Positions 1 through 8,779 of a stretch of 64,000 nt of DNA are shown here, piece by piece. How positions within the stretch are numbered: position 1 is the stretch's first letter; the number at the start of each line of letters is the position of its first letter. Source of the stretch: Rhodovulum sulfidophilum (GTDB lineage: Bacteria; Pseudomonadota; Alphaproteobacteria; Rhodobacterales; Rhodobacteraceae). Location of the stretch: positions 3,887 to 67,886 of the forward strand of contig QFPW01000021.1 in the NCBI GenBank assembly GCA_003241785.1, in the 5' to 3' direction. Made by a program: the position numbers and the translations under genes. Below the pieces are notes generated by a model. It ran no database searches, was not told the origin of the DNA, and saw nothing but the letters and a program-made list of their open reading frames with translations.

Positions 1-22
1 TATTGTTGTGTTTATTAAGTTT

Positions 23-37
23 GCCCTCAGTGGGGGC
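23..37 (+). terminator. weak hairpin upstream of first gene
   Basis: A short GCCC/GGGC hairpin with a five-base loop is followed by an A/T-rich stretch. It could end transcription of an upstream head gene that lies outside the window. The T-run is poor, so this is tentative. Confidence 0.3.
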
Positions 38-65
38 CTTAAAGATTTTATATAAGGATAACTAA

Positions 66-467
66 ATGGCTATGCAATACTCTGTCGCAGTAAGAAATGC
101 TAAACTAGATGCTGTAGAGGCAGCCATTGGCACTTCCCCAATTCTACGTATCTATTCTGGTAGTATACCAGCCAACACAGCTGCTGCACGAACAGGGACT
201 GTACTGGCTACTGCTACCCTGCCATCTGACTGGATGAACGCTGCTTCTTCTGGTAGTAAAACAAAGCTTGGTACTTGGCAGGATACCTCTGCTGATGCTA
301 CTGGTACTGCTGGTTACTTCACTATCTTTGATTCCACTGGTACGACTGCACACATTCAAGGTACAGTTGGACTTAGTGCCGCTGACATGATCCTTGACTC
401 TGTTAGCTTTACGGCTGGTCAGTCTTTTACTGTAACTACCTTCACAATTAATTCGGGGAACGCATAA
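66..467 (+). CDS. Small virion protein, possibly capsid-associated
   Basis: A 133-residue protein rich in Thr, Ala and Ser with alternating small and hydrophobic residues, as in an all-beta structural protein. No enzymatic motif is visible. It sits first in the late + strand cluster, ahead of the tail-tube genes, and is preceded by an AAGGAT ribosome-binding site. Position and composition suggest a small head-decoration or head-associated protein. The exact role is inferred, not recognised. Confidence 0.8.
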   Translation: MAMQYSVAVRNAKLDAVEAAIGTSPILRIYSGSIPANTAAARTGTVLATATLPSDWMNAASSGSKTKLGTWQDTSADATGTAGYFTIFDSTGTTAHIQGTVGLSAADMILDSVSFTAGQSFTVTTFTINSGNA

Positions 468-483
468 CAAGTAAGGATTAGCT

Positions 484-1041
484 ATGCCACTGTCAAGATA
501 TGATTTTGCTATTTACAGTGATCCCCAATATGTCTACGAAGGCGCATGGGTTGTTTCAACTGAAGCTAATGACAGTGTAACTTCAGTTGGCTACCTTGAG
601 AAACTTGCGACTGTTACCTACACTGAACAGGGTGACACTATTAATGCCACAGCTAATGTTATTAATAGTGGCGTTGTTGACTATACAGAAGCTGATGATA
701 CTTTAAGTTCTCTTGCATATCTGGAAAGACTTGCCAGTGTAATTTATACCGAAAATGATGATACACTAACTTCTAGCTCTAAGCTATTAGTTCAGGGTAT
801 TGTGATATATACAGAAGATGACGATGATGTAGTCATTAATGGTACTCTACCTATTGTCGCTGCTCTAACCATCATCGAAGATGGTGATACAGTTATTGCC
901 TATATCCATAAAGCTCCATGGGGTGGCAGTACAGGTCATCCGGTAAGTCCATACGAAACTAATTCAGGAATAAATATAAACCCACCCTATACTACTAGTT
1001 CAGGGTATTACGGTAATCGAAGACCTTATGAGGAAAGCTGA
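484..1041 (+). CDS. Virion protein with six 21-residue repeats
   Basis: A 185-residue protein whose first 140 residues carry six copies of a motif of the form (Y/S)TExxDxxx. The Glu-containing pair falls at residues 26-27, 47-48, 68-69, 89-90, 110-111 and 131-132, an exact 21-residue period. Hydrophobic strands separate the copies, which suggests a regular beta structure such as a beta-solenoid or fibre shaft. The C-terminus is rich in Gly, Pro, Tyr and Ser. The stop overlaps the start of the tail-tube gene (TGATG). A structural role is inferred from context; the protein family is not recognised. Confidence 0.8.
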   Translation: MPLSRYDFAIYSDPQYVYEGAWVVSTEANDSVTSVGYLEKLATVTYTEQGDTINATANVINSGVVDYTEADDTLSSLAYLERLASVIYTENDDTLTSSSKLLVQGIVIYTEDDDDVVINGTLPIVAALTIIEDGDTVIAYIHKAPWGGSTGHPVSPYETNSGININPPYTTSSGYYGNRRPYEES

Positions 1042-1775
1042 TGGGAAGTTCATATCTCAAACTAACAAACGACCTTCTTCGAAGGATTAACGAAGTAGAA
1101 CTCACAGAGGCTTCTTTTAACTCTGCTAGAGGTATTCAGGCTGTTGCTAAAGATTGTGTACTTGACTCCATTCGTGAGATCAATCAGCAGCGTTGGCAGT
1201 GGCCCTTTCATGCAGTACAACACACACTAACCCTTCAGGTTGGTATTAACGAATATGCATGGCCTGTTAATTTTAAATCTGTTGACTGGAATAGTTTTCA
1301 GATTGTGAAAGATGGTGTTAATACAGAAAACAACCAACAGCTTAAACTAATCAATCGTGAAGAGTGGTACAGAAAGCTTAGAGATACTGATGACGATAAA
1401 AGCCCTGATGGTATCAGTCGTCCTGCTTATGTGTTTAGAGCACATGGTAATGGTTTTGGTGTTTCTCCTGCCCCTGACAAAGAATATACTGTTGAGTTTA
1501 GGTACTTCAAAATCCCTGACCAGATGGTAGGTTTTGATGATGTAACTACAATTCCGGGTGAGTATGATAACGTAATTCTTTGGGGTGGTTTGTACAATAT
1601 GAACCTCTTTAGAGAAAACGAAGCTGGTACTTCAATTGCCAAAAAGAATTTTGATGACGGTATTGAAGCTATGTACAATATCTTTATTGAAACTGTATCA
1701 GAGTCTTTGACGGACAGACGTGTTAACTTTGGTGGACATGTCGGTTCTTACTCTAGGGGAGGATACCACGTATGA
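1041..1775 (+). CDS. Tail tubular protein A-like / head-tail adaptor
   Basis: A 244-residue protein resembling the gp11-type tail tubular A or P22 gp4-type adaptor proteins of podoviruses. The N-terminal half is helical and contains an IREINQQRWQWPF-like segment. An all-beta segment follows, with YAWPVNFKSVDW, and then EFRYFKIPDQM. In this family the protein forms the ring joining the portal to the tail nozzle. It overlaps its neighbours by one and four bases, so it is translationally coupled to the next tail gene. The call is from general resemblance and gene order. Confidence 0.7.
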   Translation: MGSSYLKLTNDLLRRINEVELTEASFNSARGIQAVAKDCVLDSIREINQQRWQWPFHAVQHTLTLQVGINEYAWPVNFKSVDWNSFQIVKDGVNTENNQQLKLINREEWYRKLRDTDDDKSPDGISRPAYVFRAHGNGFGVSPAPDKEYTVEFRYFKIPDQMVGFDDVTTIPGEYDNVILWGGLYNMNLFRENEAGTSIAKKNFDDGIEAMYNIFIETVSESLTDRRVNFGGHVGSYSRGGYHV

Positions 1776-3361
1776 TGGAAGGAATTGAATCCCAAAAGGT
1801 TATTAGTCTTGGCGGGTTGAACTCTAATGTTAACCATCTACAGCTTTCAGACTTAGAGCCGGGGGGTGCAATTTCTCTCGTTAATTTTGAGTCTTCTCTT
1901 TACGGTGGTTATCGTAGACTTAGTGGCTATGCCCCATATATTACAAATTCTCCAGAAGTAGATAGTGCCGGTGCTGAAGGTAGAATTTACTCTGTTGCAA
2001 TTTTTGGTACAAGTGTCATTGCAGCACGTAAACAAAAATCTGGTAATACATATGATTTTTACATTGCTTCCGGTACTACTTGGACCAAACTTACCACTTC
2101 ATTTACCAAAAGCTCGGTGGGTGTAACTAGAATTAGATGGGATACTTTCAATTTTAATGGTACTGAAAAAATCATTTTTGTTGATGGTGTAAATCCTGCA
2201 ATGATTTATGATGGCACAACTTGGACACAAATTAAGTCTACTAATACAGGTGCTAGTTATGCACAAGCTGGTGGTAATCAGGCTATTGATAGACCAGCTT
2301 ATGTTGAAGTATTCAAGAACCACATCTTTATCGCTCAAGATAATCTAGTTGCACATAGTGCCCCCCTATCTGATTATGATTGGACAGTTGCTAGTGGTGC
2401 TGGTCAGCTTCCTATTGGCTATAAGATAGTTCAACTGAAGCTTTTCCGCAACAATTTGTATGCTTTTGGTATTAATAACATTAAGACGATTACCGTCTCT
2501 GATACATCATTTGTTGTAAATGAAGTTGCTTCTAATATTGGTTGCCTAGCCTCTGACTCTGTTGTTGAAATTGGTGGCAACTTGGTCTTTCTATCACAAG
2601 ATGGATTTAGGCCAATTAGTGGCACTGATAGGTTGAATGATATTGAACTTGAAAGTATCTCTCGTAAAATCCAACAGTTAGTTGCTTCAAGAATTTCTAG
2701 TTCTAATATGAATGAACTGTGTTCTGTATTGGTAAGAAATAAATCCCAAGTTAGATTTTTCTTCACCGATCCAAATGCACCTACTCAAGATAATAGAGGT
2801 ATTATTGGGTGCATCAGACAACAGAATGAGGGTGGTGCAGGTTGGGAATGGGGAGAACTGAAGGGCTTTAAAGCCTCTTGTGCTGCCTCTGCTTATATTG
2901 GCTCAGCAGAACTTGTTCTTCATGGGACTCATGATGGCAAAGTTTATCGACAAGAGGTTGGTAATACATTCGATGGTATGCCTGTCGAGGCTGTTTACCA
3001 AACCCCTTATCTTGACTTTGGAGATGCTGGCCTTAGAAAGACTATGAAGAAAATTAAACTGTTTGTAAGGCCGGAAGGTCTTATGACACTGAACACTAGA
3101 TTGACTTATGATTGGGGAAATTCTAGTAAACTAAACCCTAGTGGTTATTCAGTACAAACTGATGAGAATGGTAATATCAGTCTTTATGGCACTGCCATTT
3201 ATGATGTAAATGTTTACTCTTCACTACCTGTCCCTGTACTGGTATCAAATGTACAAGGTTCTGGTTTCTCTGTTCAGATGAGTTATTCAACATCTGATAC
3301 TAATCCCCCATATACAATCCAAGGGGCACTTTATGAATTTAACGTTGAAGGAAGAAAATAA
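1772..3361 (+). CDS. Tail tubular protein B-like / nozzle protein
   Basis: A 529-residue, mostly beta protein immediately after the tail tubular A-like gene and overlapping it by ATGA. The N-terminus (LGGLNSNVNHLQLSDLEPG) resembles openings seen in podovirus nozzle or stabilisation proteins, followed by blade-like beta repeats. In such phages the protein forms the distal tail tube and anchors fibres. It is shorter than T7 gp12 (about 790 residues). The assignment rests on order and overall pattern. Confidence 0.65.
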   Translation: MMEGIESQKVISLGGLNSNVNHLQLSDLEPGGAISLVNFESSLYGGYRRLSGYAPYITNSPEVDSAGAEGRIYSVAIFGTSVIAARKQKSGNTYDFYIASGTTWTKLTTSFTKSSVGVTRIRWDTFNFNGTEKIIFVDGVNPAMIYDGTTWTQIKSTNTGASYAQAGGNQAIDRPAYVEVFKNHIFIAQDNLVAHSAPLSDYDWTVASGAGQLPIGYKIVQLKLFRNNLYAFGINNIKTITVSDTSFVVNEVASNIGCLASDSVVEIGGNLVFLSQDGFRPISGTDRLNDIELESISRKIQQLVASRISSSNMNELCSVLVRNKSQVRFFFTDPNAPTQDNRGIIGCIRQQNEGGAGWEWGELKGFKASCAASAYIGSAELVLHGTHDGKVYRQEVGNTFDGMPVEAVYQTPYLDFGDAGLRKTMKKIKLFVRPEGLMTLNTRLTYDWGNSSKLNPSGYSVQTDENGNISLYGTAIYDVNVYSSLPVPVLVSNVQGSGFSVQMSYSTSDTNPPYTIQGALYEFNVEGRK

Positions 3362-4854
3362 TGACTGGATATACTAGACAAAGTTCAGCCAATATGGTCA
3401 CTGGCAACACTATGTATGCCTCTGATTTTAATAATGAGTTTAATGCCATCCAGTCAGCTTTCGATGGTAATACTGGTCATGCTCATGATGGCACTACTGG
3501 TAATGGTCCAAAAATCAACCTTACTACCTCTGTAACAGGAGTTCTTCCCATTGCTAATGGTGGCTCTGGAGGTATTAATAATTTTTCTGCCACCTCTGCA
3601 CCAACTACTTCCAGTGACACAAATGCTGGTTATAGGGTAGGCTCTGTGTGGATTGATACCACTAACGATATTCCATATGTCTGTTTGGATGCAACTGCCT
3701 TCGCAGCTGTTTGGATGAGGTACCAAGCCTATGCAGATGCTCTTGCTTCTATTGGAGGTTTGACAACCTCTGCCAACCAGATGATTTACACCACTGGCTC
3801 TAATCTTTATGCAACTACTGCTCTTACTGCATTTGGTCGTTCTATTCTTGATGATGCAGATGCTGCTACAGCTCGTGGTACTCTTGGTTTGGGTAGTATG
3901 TCTACTCAAAATTCTACTGCCATTGCAGTGACTGGTGGTACACTCTCTGGTGTTACTATCTCTACTTCCACTATTGATGGTACACATACTGGTACATTTG
4001 ACGGCACACACACTGGTACGTTTAGTGGTACTGGCTCTGGTCTAACCACCCTTAATGGCTCTAATATCTCAAGTGGTACTGTTGCCGACGCCCGTTTGCC
4101 AACATCTATGGCTGGTAAAACATTCAACGGTTCAATAATTGTTAATGGTATCGGTTCCTTCGCGACTACAGGAGGTGGAGGTCTCGAAATCGGACCTACT
4201 AATGGTGCCACCTCCACACCTTATATCGATTTCCACACTACTGCTACAGTGGTAGACTATAATGTAAGATTGCTAGCTTCTGGTGGTACGACTGTAGGGG
4301 ATGGCACACTAGACATCATCACTGGCAGTAATCAGCTGAAAAACAATGGAAATAATATTTGGCATGCTGGAAATGGTGGCGCTGGTTCTGGTCTCGATGC
4401 TGATCTTTTGGATGGTCAGCAAGGCTCTTATTACCTCGACATCGGCAATGCTACCGGAAGTCTAAATACAGCAAGAGTTCCTTGGATAACACCCTACGCC
4501 CGTACAATTCTTGATGACACCAGCGGTGCCGCCGTATTCGATACGTTGGGTGCAACGAGATCGCTTGGTCAGTCTGGACAATTCCGACTACCTGACGGTA
4601 TTATAGTCAAGTGGGGTCAAGCAACAGCGACTGGTGGCAACCAGACAATCTTGTTCCCCTCAGCCTTCCCGAATGTCGCGTATGCTTGCGTGTTGTCGTG
4701 CATCAATGAGCCAGGGAGCAACGTTGTCGCTTACCTTGCGTGGCAAGATAGCCTCAATCCCAGCGGCTTCAACGCCCGTACTAGATACATGACAAATGGC
4801 GGTCTGGTAGACGCCACTGATCTAGTTTTCCAATATATCGCCATCGGGAGATAA
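3361..4854 (+). CDS. Tail fibre protein
   Basis: A 497-residue fibre. Near residues 35-50 is a GHAHDGTTGNG segment typical of phage fibre N-terminal regions. A Thr/Ser/Gly-rich shaft with repeated GTHTGTF units follows. At about residue 350 there is a DADLLDGQQGSYY motif, as in T4 gp37-type fibres, and the end is a beta-rich tip (IVKWGQATATGGNQ). The trimeric fibre would bind the host surface. Codon use becomes visibly more GC-rich from about position 4440 into the next gene, suggesting that the receptor-binding tip was exchanged. Confidence 0.85.
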   Translation: MTGYTRQSSANMVTGNTMYASDFNNEFNAIQSAFDGNTGHAHDGTTGNGPKINLTTSVTGVLPIANGGSGGINNFSATSAPTTSSDTNAGYRVGSVWIDTTNDIPYVCLDATAFAAVWMRYQAYADALASIGGLTTSANQMIYTTGSNLYATTALTAFGRSILDDADAATARGTLGLGSMSTQNSTAIAVTGGTLSGVTISTSTIDGTHTGTFDGTHTGTFSGTGSGLTTLNGSNISSGTVADARLPTSMAGKTFNGSIIVNGIGSFATTGGGGLEIGPTNGATSTPYIDFHTTATVVDYNVRLLASGGTTVGDGTLDIITGSNQLKNNGNNIWHAGNGGAGSGLDADLLDGQQGSYYLDIGNATGSLNTARVPWITPYARTILDDTSGAAVFDTLGATRSLGQSGQFRLPDGIIVKWGQATATGGNQTILFPSAFPNVAYACVLSCINEPGSNVVAYLAWQDSLNPSGFNARTRYMTNGGLVDATDLVFQYIAIGR

Positions 4855-4856
4855 AA

Positions 4857-5297
4857 ATGCAAAGATATGGTGTATTTAACGCAGAAGGCTTCCCTACAGG
4901 GTTTTATAATGATGAAGAACATGGAGATAATCTCCCTGAGGGTGCGGTAGAGATTACCGACGAGCAATTGAACGAATTTATTGAGTTCAACGGGTTACGT
5001 CGTTGGGAAAACGGACAGGTAGTTATGTATACTCCACCTGTCCAGCCCGTACCGACACCGCCAATTACCCGACGTCAACTCCGCCTTACATTGGTCCGCA
5101 ACGGGATTCCTCTTGCAGCTGTTGATGCAGCTATCGCGGCTATGCCTGAGGGACTCCCTAAGGAAGAGGCCTTGATTGAGTGGGCTGATGCCAGCACGTT
5201 CGACCGCAATCATCCAACACTACTATTAATAGCCGCCGTACTCAACCTGACAGAAGCGCAAGTTGATGCTATGTGGCACGAGGCTATAACAGCCTAA
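4857..5297 (+). CDS. Tail fibre assembly (Tfa-like) protein
   Basis: A 146-residue protein starting two bases after the fibre stop. Its first 55 residues (YGVFNAEGFPTGFYNDEEHGD) resemble tail-fibre assembly chaperones, and a helical C-terminal half follows. Such proteins help fold or cap the fibre tip. Base composition matches the GC-rich fibre tip rather than the surrounding genes, so tip and chaperone probably moved together. Confidence 0.65.
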   Translation: MQRYGVFNAEGFPTGFYNDEEHGDNLPEGAVEITDEQLNEFIEFNGLRRWENGQVVMYTPPVQPVPTPPITRRQLRLTLVRNGIPLAAVDAAIAAMPEGLPKEEALIEWADASTFDRNHPTLLLIAAVLNLTEAQVDAMWHEAITA

Positions 5298-5327
5298 AGT
5301 TGTTCTATTAACCTAAAGGATAAGTAA

Positions 5328-5549
5328 ATGAAGTTGCAAGAAGATTGGAAGAAAATCTTAAAGTATGCTTGGAGTATTCGATTAAATCTTCTTGCAACAT
5401 TCCTTGGATTATTTGAAATTGTCTTACCTATTATAGATGAAATTATATACATCCCAAGGGGTTGGTTTCTAACTGCTGCTATTGTGGCAAACATACTGGC
5501 AAACATTGCAAGAGTTATTTCACAAAAGGAATTTAAAGATGGCAAGTAG
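5328..5549 (+). CDS. Holin-like membrane protein
   Basis: A 73-residue protein with two predicted membrane segments (about residues 18-36 and 44-65) separated by a short polar turn. The N-terminus (KKILKYAWSIRLNLLA) resembles the small two-TM holins often annotated in phages of Gram-negative hosts. It directly precedes and overlaps the endolysin gene. Holins permeabilise or depolarise the inner membrane to trigger lysis. Confidence 0.75.
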   Translation: MKLQEDWKKILKYAWSIRLNLLATFLGLFEIVLPIIDEIIYIPRGWFLTAAIVANILANIARVISQKEFKDGK

Positions 5550-6009
5550 ATTTAAAAAGATTACAGGTATAACTGTTGCAGGTGCTATGGCAGTTACACT
5601 CATTGGTGGCTTCGAAGGACTTCGCCTTAATTCTTATCCAGATGTAATTGGTGTATGGACTGCTTGTTATGGTACTACTAAAGGCATCAAACCGGGTATG
5701 AAATTTACCAAAGAACAGTGTGATGCTATTTTTATAGAAGAGCTTGTACAACACGAAGAGGGTATGCGTAAGTGCCTTAAGACACCTGATGCAGTGCCTG
5801 ATAAACCTTACATTGCTTATGTCAGTTTGACGTATAATATTGGTGTGGGGGGTTTTTGTAAGTCCTCTCTTCCTGCTTTGATTAATGCAGGTAAGTACCG
5901 AGAAGCTTGTGGAAGATTACTTAGCTTCAATAAGGCTGGTGGTAAGGTGGTAAAGGGACTTACTAATCGTAGGGAGCAAGAGAAGAAATTCTGCTTGTCG
6001 GGTCTATAA
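5539..6009 (+). CDS. SAR endolysin, lysozyme family GH24
   Basis: A 156-residue lysozyme. The start chosen is ATG 5539, which overlaps the holin stop by 11 bases; a longer reading from 5482 would add a tail lying inside the holin. Residues 8-24 form a weakly hydrophobic Gly/Ala-rich signal-anchor-release segment. The catalytic triad follows as E26, D35 and T41, with the same 9- and 6-residue spacing as T4 lysozyme (E11, D20, T26). It cleaves the glycan strands of peptidoglycan after membrane release. Confidence 0.92.
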   Translation: MASRFKKITGITVAGAMAVTLIGGFEGLRLNSYPDVIGVWTACYGTTKGIKPGMKFTKEQCDAIFIEELVQHEEGMRKCLKTPDAVPDKPYIAYVSLTYNIGVGGFCKSSLPALINAGKYREACGRLLSFNKAGGKVVKGLTNRREQEKKFCLSGL

Positions 6010-6347
6010 TGCCAGCACTATTACTTAAAAAAGAATTTTGGATTGTTGTCTTCTATATTGTCAGTCTCTTGTTTGCAGGATGGATTGGCTGGAAGATTTC
6101 AAACAGTAACTTCGTAGAGTACAAGCTTGAACAAGCTCAGAAGTACACCGAAGAACGAAATCGACAAATTAAAGCTAATGAGTTAGCCAAGGAAAAGGAA
6201 AAAGTCCTCCTTGAAGAACTTAATAAAAAGAAATTAGAACTTGACGCCCTAGCGAAGGAGGCAATAAGTGAAGCTGAACAAGACCCCGATGCTAATCGTA
6301 CTGCTCTGCCTGAGTCTAGCGTCTTGCGTATCAACAAAGTCCGTTAG
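6009..6347 (+). CDS. i-spanin (Rz-like)
   Basis: A 112-residue protein with one N-terminal transmembrane helix (about residues 9-29) followed by a long charged coiled coil, the usual form of inner-membrane spanin subunits. It starts at the endolysin stop (TAATG), and its 3' part is overlapped in another frame by the o-spanin gene. With the o-spanin it would bridge the periplasm and disrupt the outer membrane at lysis. Confidence 0.88.
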   Translation: MPALLLKKEFWIVVFYIVSLLFAGWIGWKISNSNFVEYKLEQAQKYTEERNRQIKANELAKEKEKVLLEELNKKKLELDALAKEAISEAEQDPDANRTALPESSVLRINKVR

Positions 6348-6561
6348 TACTAGGCCAATTCTGTTAGAAGCTGATAGTAAATTATTGGAAGATTGTCAAC
6401 TTCCTGTTCAGTTGGGACAAGGCCCTCTTACTCAGGCTCAAGTTGAAAAGCTTTGGATTACTGATCGTGTCAGTTTGATTGGTTGTTATAATAAACATAA
6501 GGCGTTCATTGAATATATTAAAGAACGTGATAAACTGGTAAGAGGAAAAGATGGCTATTAA
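6268..6561 (+). CDS. o-spanin lipoprotein (Rz1-like)
   Basis: A 97-residue lipoprotein starting with GTG inside the i-spanin gene in a different frame. The signal sequence ends in a lipobox, LASC, near residue 20. The embedded arrangement and lipobox are the hallmark of Rz/Rz1 pairs. At 97 residues the reading frame is longer than a classical Rz1. Its end overlaps the start of the next virion gene by 11 bases. Confidence 0.85.
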   Translation: MKLNKTPMLIVLLCLSLASCVSTKSVSTRPILLEADSKLLEDCQLPVQLGQGPLTQAQVEKLWITDRVSLIGCYNKHKAFIEYIKERDKLVRGKDGY

Positions 6562-7999
6562 CCCTTCAAATATTGCAGATTATGGTCAGCATCTAATCGA
6601 ATCTGGTAGTAATGTTCTGATTAACGAACAGGCTGGTACTGAAGTTTCGGCTGCTGTAAAAAATCAAACTGGTACTGCTGCTCAGGTTGATCCTAACAAC
6701 CCTAATCTTGCACTTGGTGAAACACCCACTGTAGAGGCGCAGCAGGTACAACAGCAGACTCCTACTGAAGCTCATGGTTATGATGTCACTAAGACAGAGG
6801 ACAAAGTAGCTGAAAATCAGATGGAAGGTGCTCAGGGTACTGTCTCTGATAAAGCTCAAATTAAAGCTGAAGATGTACCTCAGGCTGATACCACTGGTAT
6901 TGCTACTGGTGTAAACAAAGATGGTACTGTTAATGAGTTGGGTAAAGCTCTTAATGAGTATGCCTCTCAGAATATGTCCAACGTTATTGATACCTCTACC
7001 GCTAGTGGTAAACTTCTTGCTGAACAGCTCGGTGAAGGTAACTATTTGGATAGTAAAGCTACCCTTCAGGGACAGCTAGAGCTTCTCCAAGAACAGTTTG
7101 TTGATGAAGCCACTGGTGAACCTAAAATCCCTTCTTGGGCTGCTGCTACTGCACGTAACGTAAGTAAAATTGCTGCCTTTAGTGGTATGACTGGCACTGC
7201 TGCCACTGCTGCTATGTCTCAGGCTTTGCTTGAAGCCTCTCTTCCTATTGCCCAGCAGGATGCACAGTTCTTTCAGACACTAACTCTCAAGAACCTTGAT
7301 AACAAACAGCAGTCTACTATCAATACTGCTAACGTTCTTGCAAAGTTTGAGCAGACTAACCTTGATAATCGTATGACTGCCGCTGTACAAAATGCTCAGG
7401 CATTTCTTGCAATGGATATGAAGAACCTTGATAATGAACAACAGGCTGCTGTTATCAACAATCAGGCCCGTATTCAGTCCATCCTTACAGATGCCAATGC
7501 CGAAAATGTCAAAAATCAGTTTATGGCTGACAGTCAGAATACCATTGATCAGTTCTATGCTTCTTTGAATACTCAGATTAGTCAGTTCAATGCGTCTCAG
7601 ACTTTGGATGCTAATAAGTTCAATGCAAGTATGGAAGATAGTCGTCAGAAATTCTATTCTGAACAACAGTATAATATTGCAATAGCAAATGCTAACTGGC
7701 GTCAACAGGTACAACTTCAGGATGATCAGCAGCTTTACGAAGCCGCCACAACTGATGCTAAAAATAGACTTGATCTTTCTGTTAACCAACTTAATCAGAT
7801 TTGGGATCGTTCAGACGCTCTACTTGATTATGCTTGGAAGTCTACTGAAAATGAAAAAGACCGTCAGGCTCAAATCGCTATGGCAACTCTTCAGAGTAAT
7901 ACGGCCAGCAGAAATGCCAATACGACTGCAATTGGTAGTCTTGCTGGTTCTTTTGTAGGCTCTAATACTTTTGAGAATATGATGAGTTCAATTTTTTAA
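6551..7999 (+). CDS. Internal virion / ejection protein
   Basis: A 482-residue protein, acidic and low in complexity at first (residues 1-130), then almost wholly helical with many Gln, Asn and Ala. There are internal near-repeats around KNLDNKQQ, NLDNRMT and KNLDNEQQ (residues about 240-310), with the look of a long coiled coil. Placed between lysis genes and the very large virion proteins, it fits an ejection or internal core protein. The function is inferred from position and composition. Confidence 0.65.
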   Translation: MAINPSNIADYGQHLIESGSNVLINEQAGTEVSAAVKNQTGTAAQVDPNNPNLALGETPTVEAQQVQQQTPTEAHGYDVTKTEDKVAENQMEGAQGTVSDKAQIKAEDVPQADTTGIATGVNKDGTVNELGKALNEYASQNMSNVIDTSTASGKLLAEQLGEGNYLDSKATLQGQLELLQEQFVDEATGEPKIPSWAAATARNVSKIAAFSGMTGTAATAAMSQALLEASLPIAQQDAQFFQTLTLKNLDNKQQSTINTANVLAKFEQTNLDNRMTAAVQNAQAFLAMDMKNLDNEQQAAVINNQARIQSILTDANAENVKNQFMADSQNTIDQFYASLNTQISQFNASQTLDANKFNASMEDSRQKFYSEQQYNIAIANANWRQQVQLQDDQQLYEAATTDAKNRLDLSVNQLNQIWDRSDALLDYAWKSTENEKDRQAQIAMATLQSNTASRNANTTAIGSLAGSFVGSNTFENMMSSIF

Positions 8000-8009
8000 G
8001 GAGTTTTAA

Positions 8010-8237
8010 ATGGCTATTGATTTGGATGAAGCAATGCGTAGGGCCGTTAAAGCTTTCTATGAAAATTCTAATTTTGAAGAGTACGAAAAAGTTTCTGGAA
8101 AGAAGTCAAAATACTCTGGTGGTATGTTTGATGAATACGAAAAGAAACTTCGTAAGTCTATGAAGAAACAAAAAGGTCGTGAAGAAGTTCAAATGACTTC
8201 TGGTGAGGCTGATGAAATTGAAGAGGAAATTGAGTAA
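8010..8237 (+). CDS. Small charged protein, unknown
   Basis: A 75-residue, highly charged helical protein rich in Lys and Glu with an acidic end. It has a good ribosome-binding site (AAGGAGT) and overlaps the next start by one base (TAATG). It belongs to the internal-virion-protein cluster. No family is recognised. Confidence 0.75.
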   Translation: MAIDLDEAMRRAVKAFYENSNFEEYEKVSGKKSKYSGGMFDEYEKKLRKSMKKQKGREEVQMTSGEADEIEEEIE

Positions 8238-8779
8238 TGGCTGTTAACAGTGGACCAATCCCCGGAGAAAACTATACCTCCGATGGTAAGAATTACCCTT
8301 GGAAGCAGCCACCTCAGTTTACTGACATAGACGAAGCTCTTGATTATTTGTCTAATAAAATTACCAACTTTAAGACAGCTAATGGCATTCTCACTATGGC
8401 TGAACTTGGTATCCCTCTTTATCGTATTGCCCATATGATTTTGATGATGGGTGTTGGTGAAGGTAAATGGACTGTGGATTACATGCTTTTGCTTGTAGGT
8501 CCCTTCACTCGAATGATCGAACTTATTTGTATCGGCTTTGGTGTAGATTACCAGCTTGGTGTCGATGACGACGAAGATGATTTTGATACTGGTACATTCT
8601 TTAAGGAAGAAGAAAAACTTCGTACACCTAATGGTAATTTTAAACTGCTTAATGAAGAACTTCCTGAAATTAAGGAAGCAGCAGAAGAGCAGCAGGATGG
8701 CGAACAGGTACAAGACCTCCAGACCGAAGGCTTTATGCAAATGACGGGTGGCGGGGAAGAACAAAAGGAAGCTAAGTAA
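8237..8779 (+). CDS. Virion-cluster protein, unknown
   Basis: A 180-residue protein. Residues 55-105 are strongly hydrophobic and Met-rich, suggesting an amphipathic or membrane-inserting segment, and residues 115-180 are very acidic. A protein with a buried hydrophobic hairpin in the ejection-protein cluster could contribute to a trans-envelope DNA channel, but this is speculation. It is coupled to neighbours by a one-base overlap upstream and direct adjacency downstream. Confidence 0.7.
   Translation: MAVNSGPIPGENYTSDGKNYPWKQPPQFTDIDEALDYLSNKITNFKTANGILTMAELGIPLYRIAHMILMMGVGEGKWTVDYMLLLVGPFTRMIELICIGFGVDYQLGVDDDEDDFDTGTFFKEEEKLRTPNGNFKLLNEELPEIKEAAEEQQDGEQVQDLQTEGFMQMTGGGEEQKEAK

Noticed and set aside
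144..470. Antisense frame over the first gene
   Set aside because: It is the mirror of a real gene with no ribosome-binding site, like most opposite-strand frames in the window.
5482..5538. Longer start for the endolysin
   Set aside because: It would add 19 residues read from the holin gene ahead of the SAR segment. ATG 5539 gives a normal SAR lysozyme.
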